Assembly: GCA_014825775.1 (NCBI GenBank) | Contig: MVAQ01000121.1 | Coordinates: 1-60,856, forward strand | Source of the DNA: Krasilnikovozyma curviuscula | Lineage: Eukaryota > Basidiomycota > Tremellomycetes > Cystofilobasidiales > Mrakiaceae | Length of the DNA: 60,856 bases | Reading direction: 5' to 3' | In this document: piece after piece, positions 22,849 through 35,717 of the stretch | Numbering within the stretch: position 1 is the first letter of the stretch | Layout: each line of letters opens with the position of its first letter | Notes under the pieces: generated by a model | What the model was told of the DNA's origin: nothing | Database searches by the model: none | The model's input: the letters and a program-made list of their open reading frames with translations, nothing else | Position numbers and translations under genes: made by a program

Positions 22849-25800
22849 ATGGCGGTCCCTCCAACCTCCCCCGTCACTGGCGACGAAGTGCCCGCCCACT
22901 TCATCCACGCAAACTCCCTCTTCTTCCAAGGTGTGTGAACGGTTATCACTCACAGTTTCTCTCTCATCGGTACTTATATATATCCTGTCATATCCAACAG
23001 ATGTCAAAGGTAGATCCGTTTTATTGCGAGGGGTCAACCTCTCTGGCTCGTCCAAAGCACCGCCCAACCACCCGTCGCAGGACCACACAGACTTCTGGGA
23101 AGACGCAAAGAACGGGGGAAATTCCTTCATCGGAACACCACTGAACCTTGAAGATGGTTCAGCAGAGGTCCACTTGGCGAGGCTGCGAGGGTGGGGGTTC
23201 AACTGCTTGAGATATGTCGTAACTTGGGAGAGCTTGGAGCGGGAGGGACCGTGAGTTGACACTTCTCGGTAGCCCGTATCGCTTGCTGCCGTTATCACTA
23301 ACTCTTGTTCTATTTATTGGCTTTCTTATTAGTGGCAAGTACGACTTCGAGTTCATGGACTATACTATCGAGGTTCTTCGTCGCTGTAAAGCCCACGGTT
23401 TCTACGTAAGCAACATTATTTTCTGATCCGCTATTTCCCCATTTCCACTTTCGTTGTTATTTCTGGAGGAGTTTGAGAAAGAAAAAGGAGTGGTGGAATG
23501 GTTTGAAAGGGGACGATTCTATCACACGGGTGGGGGCCTTTCCTGGGCTCAAGAACGCCAATGGCGCCGCCCTGCCCTCTCCATGATGTTTCCACGAAGG
23601 CCAGGCTAAGAAACGAAGGGAAAGAGATGCGACCTGTTGTTAAAAGCTAGGTAGTGGCCTTGCCAGTGTCAAGGAACGCTGTGCTTTTGGTTGCAGGCTG
23701 CTCTCGGTACCGTCGGCTCCCCTTCCGTCGTCGATGCTTACTCATGTTTGTTCTTTGTCTGAACATGACCCAACCATTACAACAGGTGTACATGGATCCA
23801 CATCAAGATGTTTGGTCACGCTTCTCTGGGGGCTCAGGAGCACCTTATTGGACCCTCCCCCTTGCAGGCTTCTCCCCTTTCGCAATCACATCCACCCTCT
23901 CTGCCGTCGTCCACTCTGAGTACCCTTCAGCGTCAAGTCCGAATCCAGCAGCGCTGCCGGCGATGATCTGGTCAACCAACTACTCCCGCCTGTTAATCCA
24001 GACAATGTTCACCCTGTTTTACGCTGGGCGCGACTTTGCACCGCTCTGTATCGTCGACGGCGTCAATGTTCAAGACTATCTTCAATCGCATTATATATCT
24101 GCGTTCTCGCACCTCGCTGAACGAATCCACGCTGCGGGGAATCTGGAGGATGTGTGTGTGCTGGGCTGGGACTCGATGAACGAGCCAGGTGAAGGCTACA
24201 TTGGAATCGAAGACCTGGGCCAATTCCCGAAGAGCCAGGCGATGAAGAAAGGTCCGACGCCAACGAGTTTCGATGGTATGCTCCTTGGCATGGGCCGCGC
24301 GGTCGAGGTTGAGAATTGGAGCTTTGGCAGTATGGGCCCGCAGAGGGATGGAACGGTTGTGGTCGACCCCAGGGGTGTTAAGGTGTGGGCAACGGAGGAG
24401 GATCTTGGGGAAGTTGACGGTGAGAGTGAAAAGTGGGGTTGGAAGAGGGATAAAGGATGGAAAGTTGGCACCTGCAGTGAGTCGTTTTTATTTGTCGGAG
24501 CCTATATCACCTCTTGTTCTGATGCATTTGTCGGTTTGTATTAATCATCAGTTTGGGCTCAGCACGGTGTTTGGGAACCATCATTAAATCAGCTTCTCGT
24601 CCCGGACTATTTCAGCAGAGTCGCCAAATCAGAATGTACGCTTTTCTAAACTCAACTCATTTTTCATATGTCCCAGGGGTAGCTGACAAAAACTTACGAT
24701 TAATTATTGCAGCCCCTGATGAGTATGAAAATGTTATATTCATATCCAGGTACTGGCGACCTCACTTTTACGGCTGGGCGAAGATGGTTCGCCAACAACA
24801 CCCAGAGGCGATCCTTTTCATTAATGGGCCTGTCTTCCATCCACTACCTGAGCTCGACGAAGAAGTGCTTTGCGGGAGGGTCTGTGTCTCGCAACACTAC
24901 TACGATGGCTTGACGTTAATGTGAGTCAACATTTCTTGCACATCGTGTTTTGAAATGGGCTGCGGTTCACACCTGATTTGATGCCTTGCTATCTTATCGA
25001 CCTTCCAGCACTCGACACTGGAACTGGTTCAATGCTGACGCCCTGGGTATCCTCCGAGGTAAATACTCTTCCGTACTCCAAGGTGTACGAATCGGCGAGC
25101 CGGCAATCCGAAAATGTCTGCAGCAGCAGCTGGGCGTCCTTAAGTCGGACACGGCTGTGCTCGGTAATTACCCAAGCCTGATTGGCGAGATTGGTATCCC
25201 GTACGATATGGACGGGAAAAAAGCATATGGGTACGTCGATGGCGGGAAGGGAGAGGGTGATTACTCCTCACAGATGAAGGCGCTCGACGCTAGTCTCAAC
25301 GCTTGTGACGGCGAGAATGTCCTCAACTACACCATATGGAACTACTGCGTCGACAAGTAAGTTTAGACCATTTCTTAATTTCCCTTCGATTATGTTTTTA
25401 TAATAATTGATTTATCCTTTGCAGCTCACACGAATGGGGCGACAACTGGAACCTCGAAGATCTCTCTCTTTGGTCTGAAGACGACACCGTCAAATCCCGA
25501 CAACGCCGAGACGATCAAGGAGGAGATACCGAACGTGACGTCATTGGTTACCAATCGTCCACTTCCGTGAACCAACATGCACCTTCCTTCAATAAAATGC
25601 CATACCCTAAAGAATCCCGCACATCCAACTTGGCAGTCCCTAGCTCGTCCACTCTCTCATCATCCAATTCATGTATAGCTCTTCGTCGTCCAAATGCCAT
25701 CCCAGAAATCACCAGCGAAATTCTCGTGGACGGTTCTCGTGCGCTTGGCGCTTTCTGTCGACCTTACCCTGTCGCGACAGTCGGCAGACCCCTGCGAATC

Positions 25801-26806
25801 GATTTCGATATCAAGTCTAGTCTCTTCACGCTGTGCATTGAAGTTAACGACGATGAGTTGTTCTCTGCTGGTCCTGACGCTTTCACGGAGGTTTACCTCC
25901 CTTGGGTTCATTATCGATGCCTGAACAATAAATCATCCTCCACGCAATCTTCTGAACCTACATCATCTTCGTCGTCGAAGAATCATATCGATTTCAACCC
26001 TTCAAATAGTGTGGGTCCAGATATTCTTGCTGAATCAGGTTCATCCACTTCTGTCGCATCTGGAGACAATAGTCGGGACGTATCACCCTCTTCCACAATC
26101 AACAAAAACTCGATCGGTGTTGGCTCAAAGGTCCTCACTAAGTCACTCAACACTTCTTCTCTCTATGTTCCCTCATCAGTATCAGCACCTACAATCGACG
26201 GTCTCGAGCTTGACGTCGACATCAAAGTTACCGGCGGACGAACTGAATTAGATGGCCAAGTCCTGAGGTGGTATTACTCCTCTGCCCTCTCACCAATGAC
26301 ACCAGCATCTTCATCATATCCGAAATCTTCACTCCCATCAGATCCAGCCGGGATTAACGGTACGATGATGTCCAACGATTTGCCCGCAGTAGGATCCAAG
26401 TCGGAACCCATCTCAACTACCTCACCATCTCTCAAACCATCTCCTTCTCCCAACGCTTCACGGACTTACACACTGACTGTCCGACGGAGGACGGGAAAGG
26501 GTCTCAATCTCGCCGGTACACTCGAGAGCAAATCGTGGTTCGATCAGGTGTGTGGTTGTTCGATTTGCTAGAATTATTGCAGTTGGTGTTGGGGGGCTTG
26601 ATAGAAGTTCGATGAAAAGAGTGTATGTGTCTGTTTACTTAAAACGCCATCACCTTCGGACTGTTTCCTCATGGTTGTCGCGGCAGCTTCGCTAACTTGA
26701 GACTTTTGATGCTGTTCTACAGTGGTACCAGGCTCTGAGCCTCGACAAGGTCCCAGTCGGCTTCTGGAAAGCTCTCGATCCCAGTCAGCTGGCACCAGAT
26801 TGGTAG
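22849..26806 (+). CDS. GH5 endoglycoceramidase-related protein (EGCrP1/EGCrP2-like glycosidase)
   Basis: Retaining GH5 beta-glucosidase of the fungal EGCrP group, which hydrolyses glucosylceramide (EGCrP1) or ergosteryl glucoside (EGCrP2/Egh1) inside the cell. The ATG at 22849 ([13 protein letters not shown]) lacks a signal peptide. Motifs: [67 protein letters not shown] (acid/base Glu), [20 protein letters not shown] (nucleophile Glu) and [20 protein letters not shown] beta-sandwich-like C-terminus follows, carrying a Ser/Thr-rich insert (about 25930-26170). The long open frame stops at 26571, but CAG|GTGTGT at 26547/26548 spliced to 26723 adds [20 protein letters not shown]...APDW and ends at 26806; I take this as the real end. 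Which of the two substrates is used cannot be told here. Confidence 0.9.
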
Positions 26807-27073
26807 GCTGACTGTTTGTTGTGGACCAACTACGTGTTTTCTCAGCTTTTAGCTCCTCTTTCTTCTGTTCCGATCTTCTTGCACTCTGGCCCATTTTCTT
26901 GGTGCACATACTATATATGTTTTACGTGACGATCATTTGATTGTATGTTTTTTTTTTCTGTATTTTTTCGCTGTAGTTCCTAGATTGAGACGCTTTAAAT
27001 GATTTGTTGAACACTATGCTTGCAACCCCTTCAATTTGAAGAACCTACAACTTTATCGGGTGTGTACTAATCA

Positions 27074-28185
27074 TCACCTAACAACCTCCTGAGCTTCAAC
27101 ATAGCTATCAACATGTGACTGTCCATCTAGAAACGGCTCCAGCGCTGTATTTTCCTGTGTCAGCACCATCAACCCCTCCTCTTCTGTTGTCGTAGGCGCA
27201 TCATCAATGGCTACCCCTGACCTCGACCACGAGCTCCTCCTTCTATCCTGCTCGCTCTGGAGCTTGACATAGTCCATTATCGAGTTTTGACCATTTTCCG
27301 TGTTGTCCCCTCCGAGCCCATTCCACCCAGCCTTCATACTGCTCTTCAGCAGTCGCTCGAGTACACCTTCGATGACCTCGCTTCTCCTCTCCTCCGTCTC
27401 TCGATTCTGATCTAGTCGTGCATGAAGTACCTCAATGTATGCCTTCATCTCCTGAAAGTCGGTTCGTAGCGACTCGAGCTTATCGTCGACATCTGCTTTG
27501 CGGTTCGATGCTGACCTGCTGGAGCGGTAGGATTCGCCTAGAATGAGACCGGCTGCAACACAGAAGAGAAAGGTCTCTGCGATTGTGTTGGCTCCTGATT
27601 GGATAGCTCTAAGTGTTGAGGACGGCGCATTAGATGGGAGAGGGTCAGTACGTGCATGGAAACTCTGAAGAGGACAGTTTCGAAGCTAACTTTGCTTCAT
27701 TGAGAGCTATTTAAGAAGAACGGATTCACCAGAGCAACTTCAGTTTAGAAGGGGAATTTGAGTAAAACGACAAGCACTCACGCTTGATTTTTGTCGGGCT
27801 TTCATTCAGCAGTCCGAGTCTCATCCTGACTTCGCTCCTGTGACCAGCTTGAGAAAGTAATATTAGGCAACGAAGCAGCGAATTGCACCATGGGAAATCA
27901 ATTATAAAACTGGTCAATATTCAGGTCGGCACTGGCCAGCATCACTTCAAACACCGCTGGAATCAGTCCCAGCCAGGTCTCGCACTCACCCTGTGCGATC
28001 CAGATGCAGAGCGACCTGAAGGTAGGATGCTCCTGAGCTTGCTGTTTGAGCTTGTTTGCTATCGGCTTCGAGACAGCTGCGTCGACGAGACAGAGGTTTG
28101 GAACAGTGAGCGAGCAGTTTGACGAGCAGGGACGAGAGGACCACTCACTCTTGATGAGAAGGGAAGCAATCTTCAGACTCGCCAT
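27074..28185 (-). CDS. OPA3-like mitochondrial protein
   Basis: Small mitochondrial membrane-associated protein of the OPA3 family. The ATG at 28185 begins MASLKIASLLIK; after splicing the sequence continues TVSKPIANKLKQQAQEHPTF and RSLCIWIAQ, then AGHRSEVRMRLGLLNESPTK, IKPLNEAKAIQSGANTIAET and FLFCVAAGLILGESYRSSRS. This follows the family layout: N-terminal KxxSKPIAN helix, CxxIAQ, a basic MRxR segment, PLNE, and one hydrophobic segment. Behind it lies a coiled-coil stretch (VDDKLESLRTDFQEMKAYIE) and an acidic tail ending EAQEVVR. The second intron must end in AAG (near 27860) to keep the frame, which is unusual. Four exons; the spans of exons 3-4 are approximate. Confidence 0.85.
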
Positions 28186-28556
28186 TTAATAAGCTGTTGG
28201 TTTCTGTGTGAAGCAAGTCGAAGTTTGGGATGGGAAATCTCTAAGCCGAAGTCGTCGACCGTGCGAGGGCTGCCCTCTGCCTGAGCTCGACGTCTGCTTC
28301 AATGCCGGCCGCCACACGGTAAAGTTTCTATAACTTGTCCGCCGAGCTGTGTCTTGTTTTTTTCGTCTCTTATTACTAACTTTGTCTATTCGTTTCTATA
28401 AAAGCATACAGGGAAAAAAAATCTTGGAGCTTCTTCTGTGTTCTTTCGCAAGGTGCATCGAGCAGAGAAGGTGAATTCATCGCCATCCGCTGTCAACTAC
28501 TGATGCTTGGTTTTGTAGACAACCAATATACGCTGCCCATCAAAGTTTTTCTTCGG
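28186..28556. other. OPA3-like promoter and TRP1 3' flank
   Basis: The 370 bp between the OPA3-like ATG and the TRP1 stop, both genes on the minus strand. It should contain the OPA3-like promoter. No other feature was seen. Confidence 0.5.
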
Positions 28557-31424
28557 CTACGCTTTTGCCTTCTGGATGAACTCCTTCACCTTGATGGGGT
28601 CCTTACCGGTCTTCCCAGTGTCTTTCGCATACTCAACACCGCTGCTGACGTCGACCGCCCAAGGCTTGACCACACTGACGGCCTCACGCACATTTTCAGG
28701 GTTAAGTCCACCAGCAAGCAGAAAGGGGACACCGGCGTTGGAAGTGACGGTCCAGTCGAAGGACTCGCCAGTACCCCCAGCGGCACCACCACTCGCTGAT
28801 GCCGCGTCGAGCAGGACATAGTTATTTAACCCGGGCCTAGTGATTTCTGTTGGAATGGACTTGTCTGTCGGAGACACGTGGAACACTTTGATGACGGGTA
28901 CGGGAATGAAGTGTGACCATTCGGCGGGCTCGGAGCCGTGCAGCTGAACAACATCGAGGGTGAGCGTCTGCACCATGTGGAGAATGTATGCCAGAGGTTG
29001 GTTCTGGAAGACACCGACAAGTCGCGGGATGGTGGTTCCGTCGGCAGTGATGGAGAGGGTAGTAGAAAACTCGAACCAGGAAGGTGTTTGGTCTTCTGCT
29101 GATGCAGATGGAACTGACGAAGACAAGAGGGAGGATTTGACGACCTTCTTGGCAGCTTCATGAACTGCTTCTGAGATTTTCAGACCGTTTTCGATAGTCA
29201 CGCATCGCTTGGAGCCTTCAACGAGAATGATGCCGACAAAGTCAGCGCCAGCATCGAGCGCGACCTGTGCGTCGCCCCTCGACTGGACCCCACAGATCTT
29301 GACGAGCGGCTTCTTCTCCGTCGTACCTGTTGATGGTTCTGGTGGTGGGAGAGCGAGGAGTTCCCGGATGAAGGCTTTTGGATCCGACGCCCTCATGAGA
29401 TATTCACCTACCAATAAGCCCCTGACACCCTCTTTCAGGTAACCCTCGACGCTCTCCCTGCCGGTGATACCGCTAAGAGCAATGATCAAAGGCTGTTGTT
29501 GCTGATGGCCACCACTAGCAGCACCTTCTTTGAGTGCATCGGCGACCCTCGACGTCGTGCCCATGTCGACCTCGAAGTCATGTAGGTTCCGGTTGTTGAC
29601 ACCAATCACCTTAGCCCCTACACTGAGCGCGAGTTTAAGCTCTTCCGGATTGTTGACTTCCACGAGGGGTTCCATGCCGAGCGACACAGAATGGTCGTAC
29701 AGCTCCTGAAGCAACACAGGATCAAGCATCGCGACGATCAGCAGGACCGTGTCAGCTCCGTACAAGCGCGCCTCATCAATCTGATATTTGTCTAGAATAA
29801 AATCCTTTCTCAGTACGGCGGGGCGATTGGGGAGCTGGCCGAGCGCAAGTCGGACTGAGAGCATGTCCTGTAGGGAGCCTTTGAACCACTTGGGCTCTGT
29901 CAGGACCGAGATGACGGATGCCCCTGCGTGCGCGTATGTGAGCGCCTGCGTGGCAGCATTGGTGTCTGGTGCGATGGATCCTTTGGAGGGTGACGCGCGC
30001 TTGACTTCGGCGAAGACGGCAGGGATCGACGGCGAGGAAGTGGTGATTCGCGGAATGAGCGGGATGAGAGGTGGGCTCAGGTGTAAAGAGAGGTTCGTTT
30101 GGAGCTGGGCTGGAGTAGAGGATGGGTGGGAGGAGATGAGCTGGACGTCCGACAGGCGCTGAGCGTAAATCTGCGTCAGGATTGTGGTGATTGATTTATT
30201 AGACTGACGGTCGCTGGGGGTGGTGGTAGAGGAAGAGGAAGAATGGGTGCCATTGGCGACGAGAGGACCTGCGGCTGATGTTGGCGCGGATGGGATAGCA
30301 GTTGGGATCGTCTCTTGGCCAACACCAAACTCACGATTGTCGTCCCACGTCGCACCTTTCAGCTTGAGGAAGTTGCCCATCAGTTCCATGCCGTGTTCAC
30401 TCAGAACTGTGTGTGAGGAGAGAGAAAGAACAAATATCGTGAGTTTATATTACAGCAAAAGTACAAAGTCAATGTTCGATTGATAGTTGGATCATTCAGA
30501 CTTACCAGACTCTGGATGGTACTGAACTGCCTCGACAGCATATTTCCTGTGTCTGACACCCATAACCACGCCGCCCTTATCACCCTCCGCCTCTACTGTC
30601 GTACTTGTCACTTGAAGATCGGCGGGAAGGGTCAGGATGGACGCGGCCAACGAGTGATATCGTGTACATTTGATATTCTGTGGGAGAGAGTGAAAGAGAC
30701 CTCGGGCGTCGTGCTTGACTAGAGAGGTTTTCCCGTGAAGAATTTCACCAGCGTATGAAATCTGAAAAAGGAGAGAAAGACAAAAGCGATAAGTGGTTTT
30801 GAAGTTGAGGTGTCAAAGAAAGGAGGTGGCGTCGAGTGAAGTGATTCTCCGTAGACACCACAAAGCGGACGGGGTGAGCAGGGACTAACCTCTCCTCCAA
30901 GCTCATGAACTAGACATTGCAGTCCCATACATACACCCAGTATAGGCAGCTGACACAAGAACAAAGGAAAAAAAAGTGAGTCACAACCAGAACTTTTTCC
31001 TCCAATATTCCGAGTCATTCGTTCGTCAAGACAGAAAAAGAGGAAGAAGCAAAGTGAACTCACTTTGCCGAGTCCCCACCTTATCACATCTCTTGAAATT
31101 CCAGAGTCTGTTGAAGGGTGTCCTGGCCCTGGCGAGATGACAATGTTTCGAATGAGGCCCGATTGGAACAGCGTCTACGAGAGAAAATAAAGGAGACAGG
31201 AGGGGGAAAACAAACCCAGAGTCAGCAAGATAGTGAGAGCAGGAAGATCCCAATAAGAAAAGAGATGTAATAAGAATATGACTAACGTCGATCTCTGGGA
31301 TAGTAATTTGGTCGTTTCGTACAACCTGGACGTCTGCACCGAGATTTCCCAAGAATTGGTAGAGATTGTGGGTGAAGGAGTCGTAATTGTCAATCATCAG
31401 CGTCTTCCCAGTAGGTAAAGCCAT
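28557..31424 (-). CDS. TRP1: Trifunctional tryptophan biosynthesis protein (anthranilate synthase II / IGPS / PRAI)
   Basis: Cytosolic fusion enzyme with the glutaminase subunit of anthranilate synthase, indole-3-glycerol-phosphate synthase and phosphoribosylanthranilate isomerase, in the order G-C-F usual for fungi. The ATG at 31424 starts [20 protein letters not shown], followed by [32 protein letters not shown] (catalytic Cys) and YHPESVLSEHG (His-Glu). A Ser/Thr/Pro-rich linker precedes [56 protein letters not shown] and [19 protein letters not shown] shows [56 protein letters not shown] and [20 protein letters not shown]. The last 610 codons are one exon; introns cluster in the TrpG part. 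All catalytic signatures are present. Confidence 0.96.
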
Positions 31425-31702
31425 CTTTGCTGCAGCAGTCAACAAAATTTGACTTGAGGCTGATGGAGGTTCGAGTAGCCTCGCCCGCCCTCTTGTTTCG
31501 CTCGACAGCCACAGCCAACATTTACCTTTGCAATGGACCAAGTGAGATTAATTCAATGCGAACCTTGATCATCCTTCTGATACTGACGTATTGTATATGT
31601 ATATCTGTGTCCAGAACGCTTTCAAGCAGCTGCTCTCTGCACCCAGACCCTCTTCGTCCAGTGCGGCTGCTGTTCTCGGTGGGGGGGCCTCAAAGAGACA
31701 AC
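31425..31702. promoter_or_regulatory. Short divergent promoter between TRP1 and RED
   Basis: Only about 280 bp separate the TRP1 ATG (31424, minus) from the RED-like ATG (31703, plus), so both promoters and 5' UTRs share this interval. No specific site could be assigned. Confidence 0.5.
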
Positions 31703-33410
31703 ATGACAAACCAGCCTATTACAAACAGTAAGTTGTCTTCTTTTTCTATTTTGTCTTCGCTTATGTGCTCACAACCCCGTCTACATATTAGCGATCCTCT
31801 CGCACCACCGAAGGAGAAGAAGCAGAACCAGCACAAACCCAAGTCCAATTTCAAGGAAGGTAAATATAAGGACAGGGCAAGAGATAGGAGGCTTGGTAAA
31901 GAGGAGGACGAATTCGCTGAAGTCGTCAGGCTGAATGAGGAGTTTGAGGCGAAGGCAAGGCAGGACGAGGAGCAAGGCGGGATGGATGTGAGTGGTAGAG
32001 CCTTTGACTTCTAATCTTTCTTCTTTTATTTGGTGGGAATGCGTTACTGATACCTTTTCCTTCTATGCTGTGACTTGTTGTCAGCTCGAGTCACAGCGAG
32101 CGTACTTGGGAGGAGACGCCAAACACAGCGTGCTGGTCAAAGGTTCGTGTTCTCACTCATCTTTCCCCACGTCGGTCATCCATCCTTATTGATCGATCCA
32201 TCTCCGCTCTATTCTAGGTCTTGACTTTGCCCTATTAGCCCGTAACAAAGAGGAGCTCGACGCTCAGGCGGCTGCCGAAGCCGATCTCAAGCTCGAGGCC
32301 CACTTTGCATCTACTTCCTCCTCCCAACCAATGCATACGGCTACGAAGTCGAGTGGAGATGACCTCATGGCCAAAATAAGAGCCAAGAAGCTCAAACTCT
32401 CTGGACTAGCCTCCTCTCAGACGGTAGACCTGCAGCCCAAAGAAAAACTGAATACAAAGTTTAAACCAATTGGGTGGGCAGCAGAGGAGCCAAAGAAGAA
32501 GAAGAAGAAAAAGAAAAGGGTCGATGAAAGAGGTGTTACTGAGGTTGATGGAGAGGAGAGGAGGAAGAAGATCAAGGTGGAAGAGGACCCAGTGGCAGCC
32601 ACGAAGGAGGAGGGTGTGGCAGTAGAAGCTGCATTACCAGCACCTGTTGAAGTCCAGCCTCAGCCGCCCCAACCAACGTCAACCGCAATGACCAATGAAA
32701 TTGAGTCAAAATGTGAACGAGCATCTCCAATATCAAAAACTTTACCACAACCTACTCCGTCTTCCATTTCACCATCACGGCCGTCCAATCCCACAATGTA
32801 TGACTCTGCCTCGGACGACGACGACATATTTGCCGGCGTCGGAGATTACGAAGCTCCAGACCTTGATTCTGATTCTGAAACGGATACTAAGGCAGCAGAG
32901 GTTAAGAGAGCCAACTGGTTCAACGACAAGTCGCCTTCGCCGATCCCTACGACCTTGAGTCAGCTGCCAGCAGCGGCTTCGTCTACGGCGTACAGAGAAT
33001 CATCTCGTTCGCCTTCACCACCAACGACGACACGACTCGTCGGCTTCGCCTCTTCCAAGTTGCTCTCTGCGTCAGCCTTGCTAGCGGCCGACAAGGCGCG
33101 CGCTGATGCGGCGGAGAAGAAGGCCAAGAAGGCGGCGTGGAGGGCGAATCAAGGATTGAGTAAACAAGTGGATGACTATGACGAGGACGAGGACGATGAG
33201 GGTACCGGGCGGAGTTGGAGAGGAAAAGATAAGGGCGAGACCGATGAGGGGAAAACCAATCGAGGTCAGTTCTTTATTTCTGTCTAACCTGTGAATTTCG
33301 CATCAAGTTCCACATTGTTGACTTTTTATATACCTGCAGAGTATCAACAGCTTACGGCATATACCAACAGGAAGGCAGGGAAGGGGGACGACGACGAGGA
33401 AGGGGAATGA
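31703..33410 (+). CDS. RED/IK-like splicing factor
   Basis: Nuclear RED-family protein, a spliceosome B-complex component that works with SMU1. The predicted start MTNQPITN (31703) is followed after an intron by DPLAPPKEKKQNQHKPKSNF, YKDRARDRRLGKEEDEFAEV and RAYLGGDAKHSVLVKGLDFA-LLARNKEEL. These are the RED_N signatures (Y-x-DRAxxRR..., YLGGD-x-x-HxxLVKGLDFALL). A poly-lysine stretch at about 32490-32520 looks like a nuclear localisation signal. The middle is acidic/serine-rich (YDSASDDDDIFAGVGDYEAP). The last exon gives EYQQLTAYTNRKAGKG and an acidic end, with TGA at 33408-33410. The first donor is uncertain: the best GTAAGT breaks frame, whereas a weaker GT 4 nt downstream keeps it. Divergent from TRP1. 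Confidence 0.85.
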
Positions 33411-33605
33411 ATTGTGAGAGCACACTATTATTTTAATATGCTCTTCCATGTCTTGAATGTTGGCTCAGCTGAAACAACACTGCTCTAGCAAGTATATATT
33501 GGTGAAGTATAACAACCAAAATCTACATGTATCGCGCGCATTGCCCTATGAACGATAGACCACATAGTAGAATCCTCCAAGAACTACATTGTTCAGACCC
33601 TGAAT

Positions 33606-35717
33606 TCAGCGAGTGTCGATAATGGAATTGACTGGAAGGACAACGTCCCAAACAAGAGTTTCATTCCACTCAGAAGACGGCTTGACAAAACCCTTCCAGC
33701 ATATCTTTCCGTCTTTCTTCTGATCCTCTACAGAAACATTATCATGTTCATCCGAAGAATAGTCGCCCCATCTCCATCCATCACCAGGCTTTTTAAGCGA
33801 AATCGCAGCCAAGGCGGAGGGTGTCTTATGTATACCGTCTGTCGTGGTTGTAGCAAGCTCGACGGGATGCTTAAGCGTGACAACAAGCCTAGAGTCTTCG
33901 CTGACAGGAACGCGCTCGAGCACCTTGAGCTGAATAGGAATCATCTTAGTGTTTTTGATGATAATTTTCTGATGGTGCGTCGTCGTGTTGGTCTTCGTCT
34001 GGCTCGAACCTCCACCAAGACCAGCGAAGATGCCAGTCGAAGTAGAAGGCGTAGGTTTCGTGTGTTTGGATGGGGGTGGATAGGTCACTTTTACAGATGG
34101 GTCAGCACCGAGAGAGCAAGTGAACTTCTCACCCGGCGAGACGGAGGTGATGGTCGATTTCGCAATGAATGAGCCGTCTAAGAATATCGAGGTCGGTCCC
34201 GCAAGGAACGCTGCAAGGTTTACATAAACGAATAAGCTCCAGCTTTATGAAGACCTTGGAAATCTAAAAGCCAAATAAAACAATAAAGCTCACGCATGAC
34301 TGATGTGTTAGTGATCTCCGCTTGGATGAACGCCTTCTCACCAGCAAAAGGAAGCACGATCCATTCCATCTTACATTGAAGATTATCCAGCACTCCGACA
34401 CAGACCTTCTGGCTGCTCGTCCTGATATCTTTGTTAGTAGAAGACTTGACGGTGCTTTTGCCCTCAATCTTGAAGTTGACAGCAGCCGCACCGCTGTCGC
34501 CTCCTGGTGCAGACACGGTTGTCTGCTGGATAGCCAAGCGCTTCTTGGCCATCTGTGGCATTGCTCGCATAGCTGGTGCAGCTGCCGGTGGTAATGGTGG
34601 AGCAGCGCCGTAACTCGAGGAGAAGGAATCGTCCAAAGCCCCGCCTCCGGAATAGGACGCCCCGTAGGAAAGTGTGCGGGGACGAGGTTCCCAAACTCCT
34701 AATTTAACCCCAGACCAATCGAAGATTGTGCTACCAGACTGAGGGGAGGCGGTCGAGAGGACCAAAGAGACGTTGTCCCAGTTTTCGTAGGTAGAGTTCT
34801 TGATGGTCGAAAGATATGTCAGGACGAGCGAGGCGATGCCGTGCTTCAGTGACTTGTCGTTACTGCTGCTAGCGGAGGAGGAGGGATTCGTTGCGGTTGA
34901 GACAGCCAGATTATACAGAGCAGTCCATGAGGCATTGTAGACGTCTTTGATGGGAGCACGAAGTAAAAGGTTGAGTATACCTCGAGAATTTACTCTTGGC
35001 GCTGGTCAATAGAATAGGGGGGAATTTCACTTACTGTAGGTTAGTATGATGGTGACTGGTGAAGTTTCCCCTTCCTCGTCTCTGATTTCTTCATCCACGC
35101 TGATTCCAACTCTGACGCCGTGAGATCGTCCTTCGTACTCACCACCGCTCTCCTTCTCCTGCAACTCCTGGAGTTTTTTTTGCAGCGACAACACTTCTTC
35201 ATTTGTTTCTCTAATGGAGGTCTCAAGCCTCAATCCCTCCTTGAGTCTGATGTCAAATACCTTCGCCAATTCCGCTGGTGGGGTGTACTCTGGCGCAACC
35301 GCAGTCACGTAGGAGTTCAGCAGCTGGTTGCAAGCATGATACGCTCTGAATGTAGCTTCAGCCTTGTCCAATTTAGAAATAACCTCCAAATGTTCTTCTG
35401 AAGTTGGTTTGGGGTTCTGGATAGGTTGTATGACGCTCACATCAACTGCAGAAAAGTGTAGTGAGGAAAGGTGCGATGCCAGAGGATAAATACCATAAAA
35501 CGAGAGACAGACCGATTGTTGCTGAACCTGATCCATCCACCCTTATAGAATCCTCGTCTATGCAATCAGGCAGGTTGAGGATCGCAACAGTCGAGAGTCC
35601 CTTGGCGTTCAACTCAACCGAGAATTCCCTCACTACCTCTGCACGATCCTGAAACACAGTCACCTTTTTGATAGCGTGCTTGGGGGCATATAGCTGGATT
35701 GTGTTGCTGTCAGACAT
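33606..35717 (-). CDS. DUF4139/DUF4140 protein
   Basis: Conserved eukaryotic and bacterial protein of unknown biochemical role (the F37C4.5-like group). The ATG at 35717 begins MSDSNTIQLYAPKHAIKKVT. The N-terminal DUF4140 part reads VTVFQDRAEVVREFSVELNA and LPDCIDEDSIRVDGSGSATI. A coiled coil follows (IRETNEEVLSLQKKLQELQE). The DUF4139 part has ASLVLTYLSTIKNSTYENWD with NVSLVLSTASP, KLGVWEPRPRTLSYG and a proline/alanine-rich loop. It continues with MEWIVLPFAGEKAFIQAEIT, FLAGPTSIFLDGSFI, SVSPGEKFTCSLGADPSVKV and the C-terminal KICWKGFVKPSSEWNETLVW and DVVLP. About five introns. The domain order matches the family; no function is claimed. Confidence 0.87.

Noticed and set aside
22932..23300. 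Minus-strand open frame opposite the first GH5 exons
   Set aside because: The plus strand carries recognisable GH5 sequence with splice sites; the minus frame is a shadow.
28576..30483. Several open frames on the plus strand across the TRP1 coding region
   Set aside because: They are antisense shadows of a long, well-conserved coding exon and show no features of their own.
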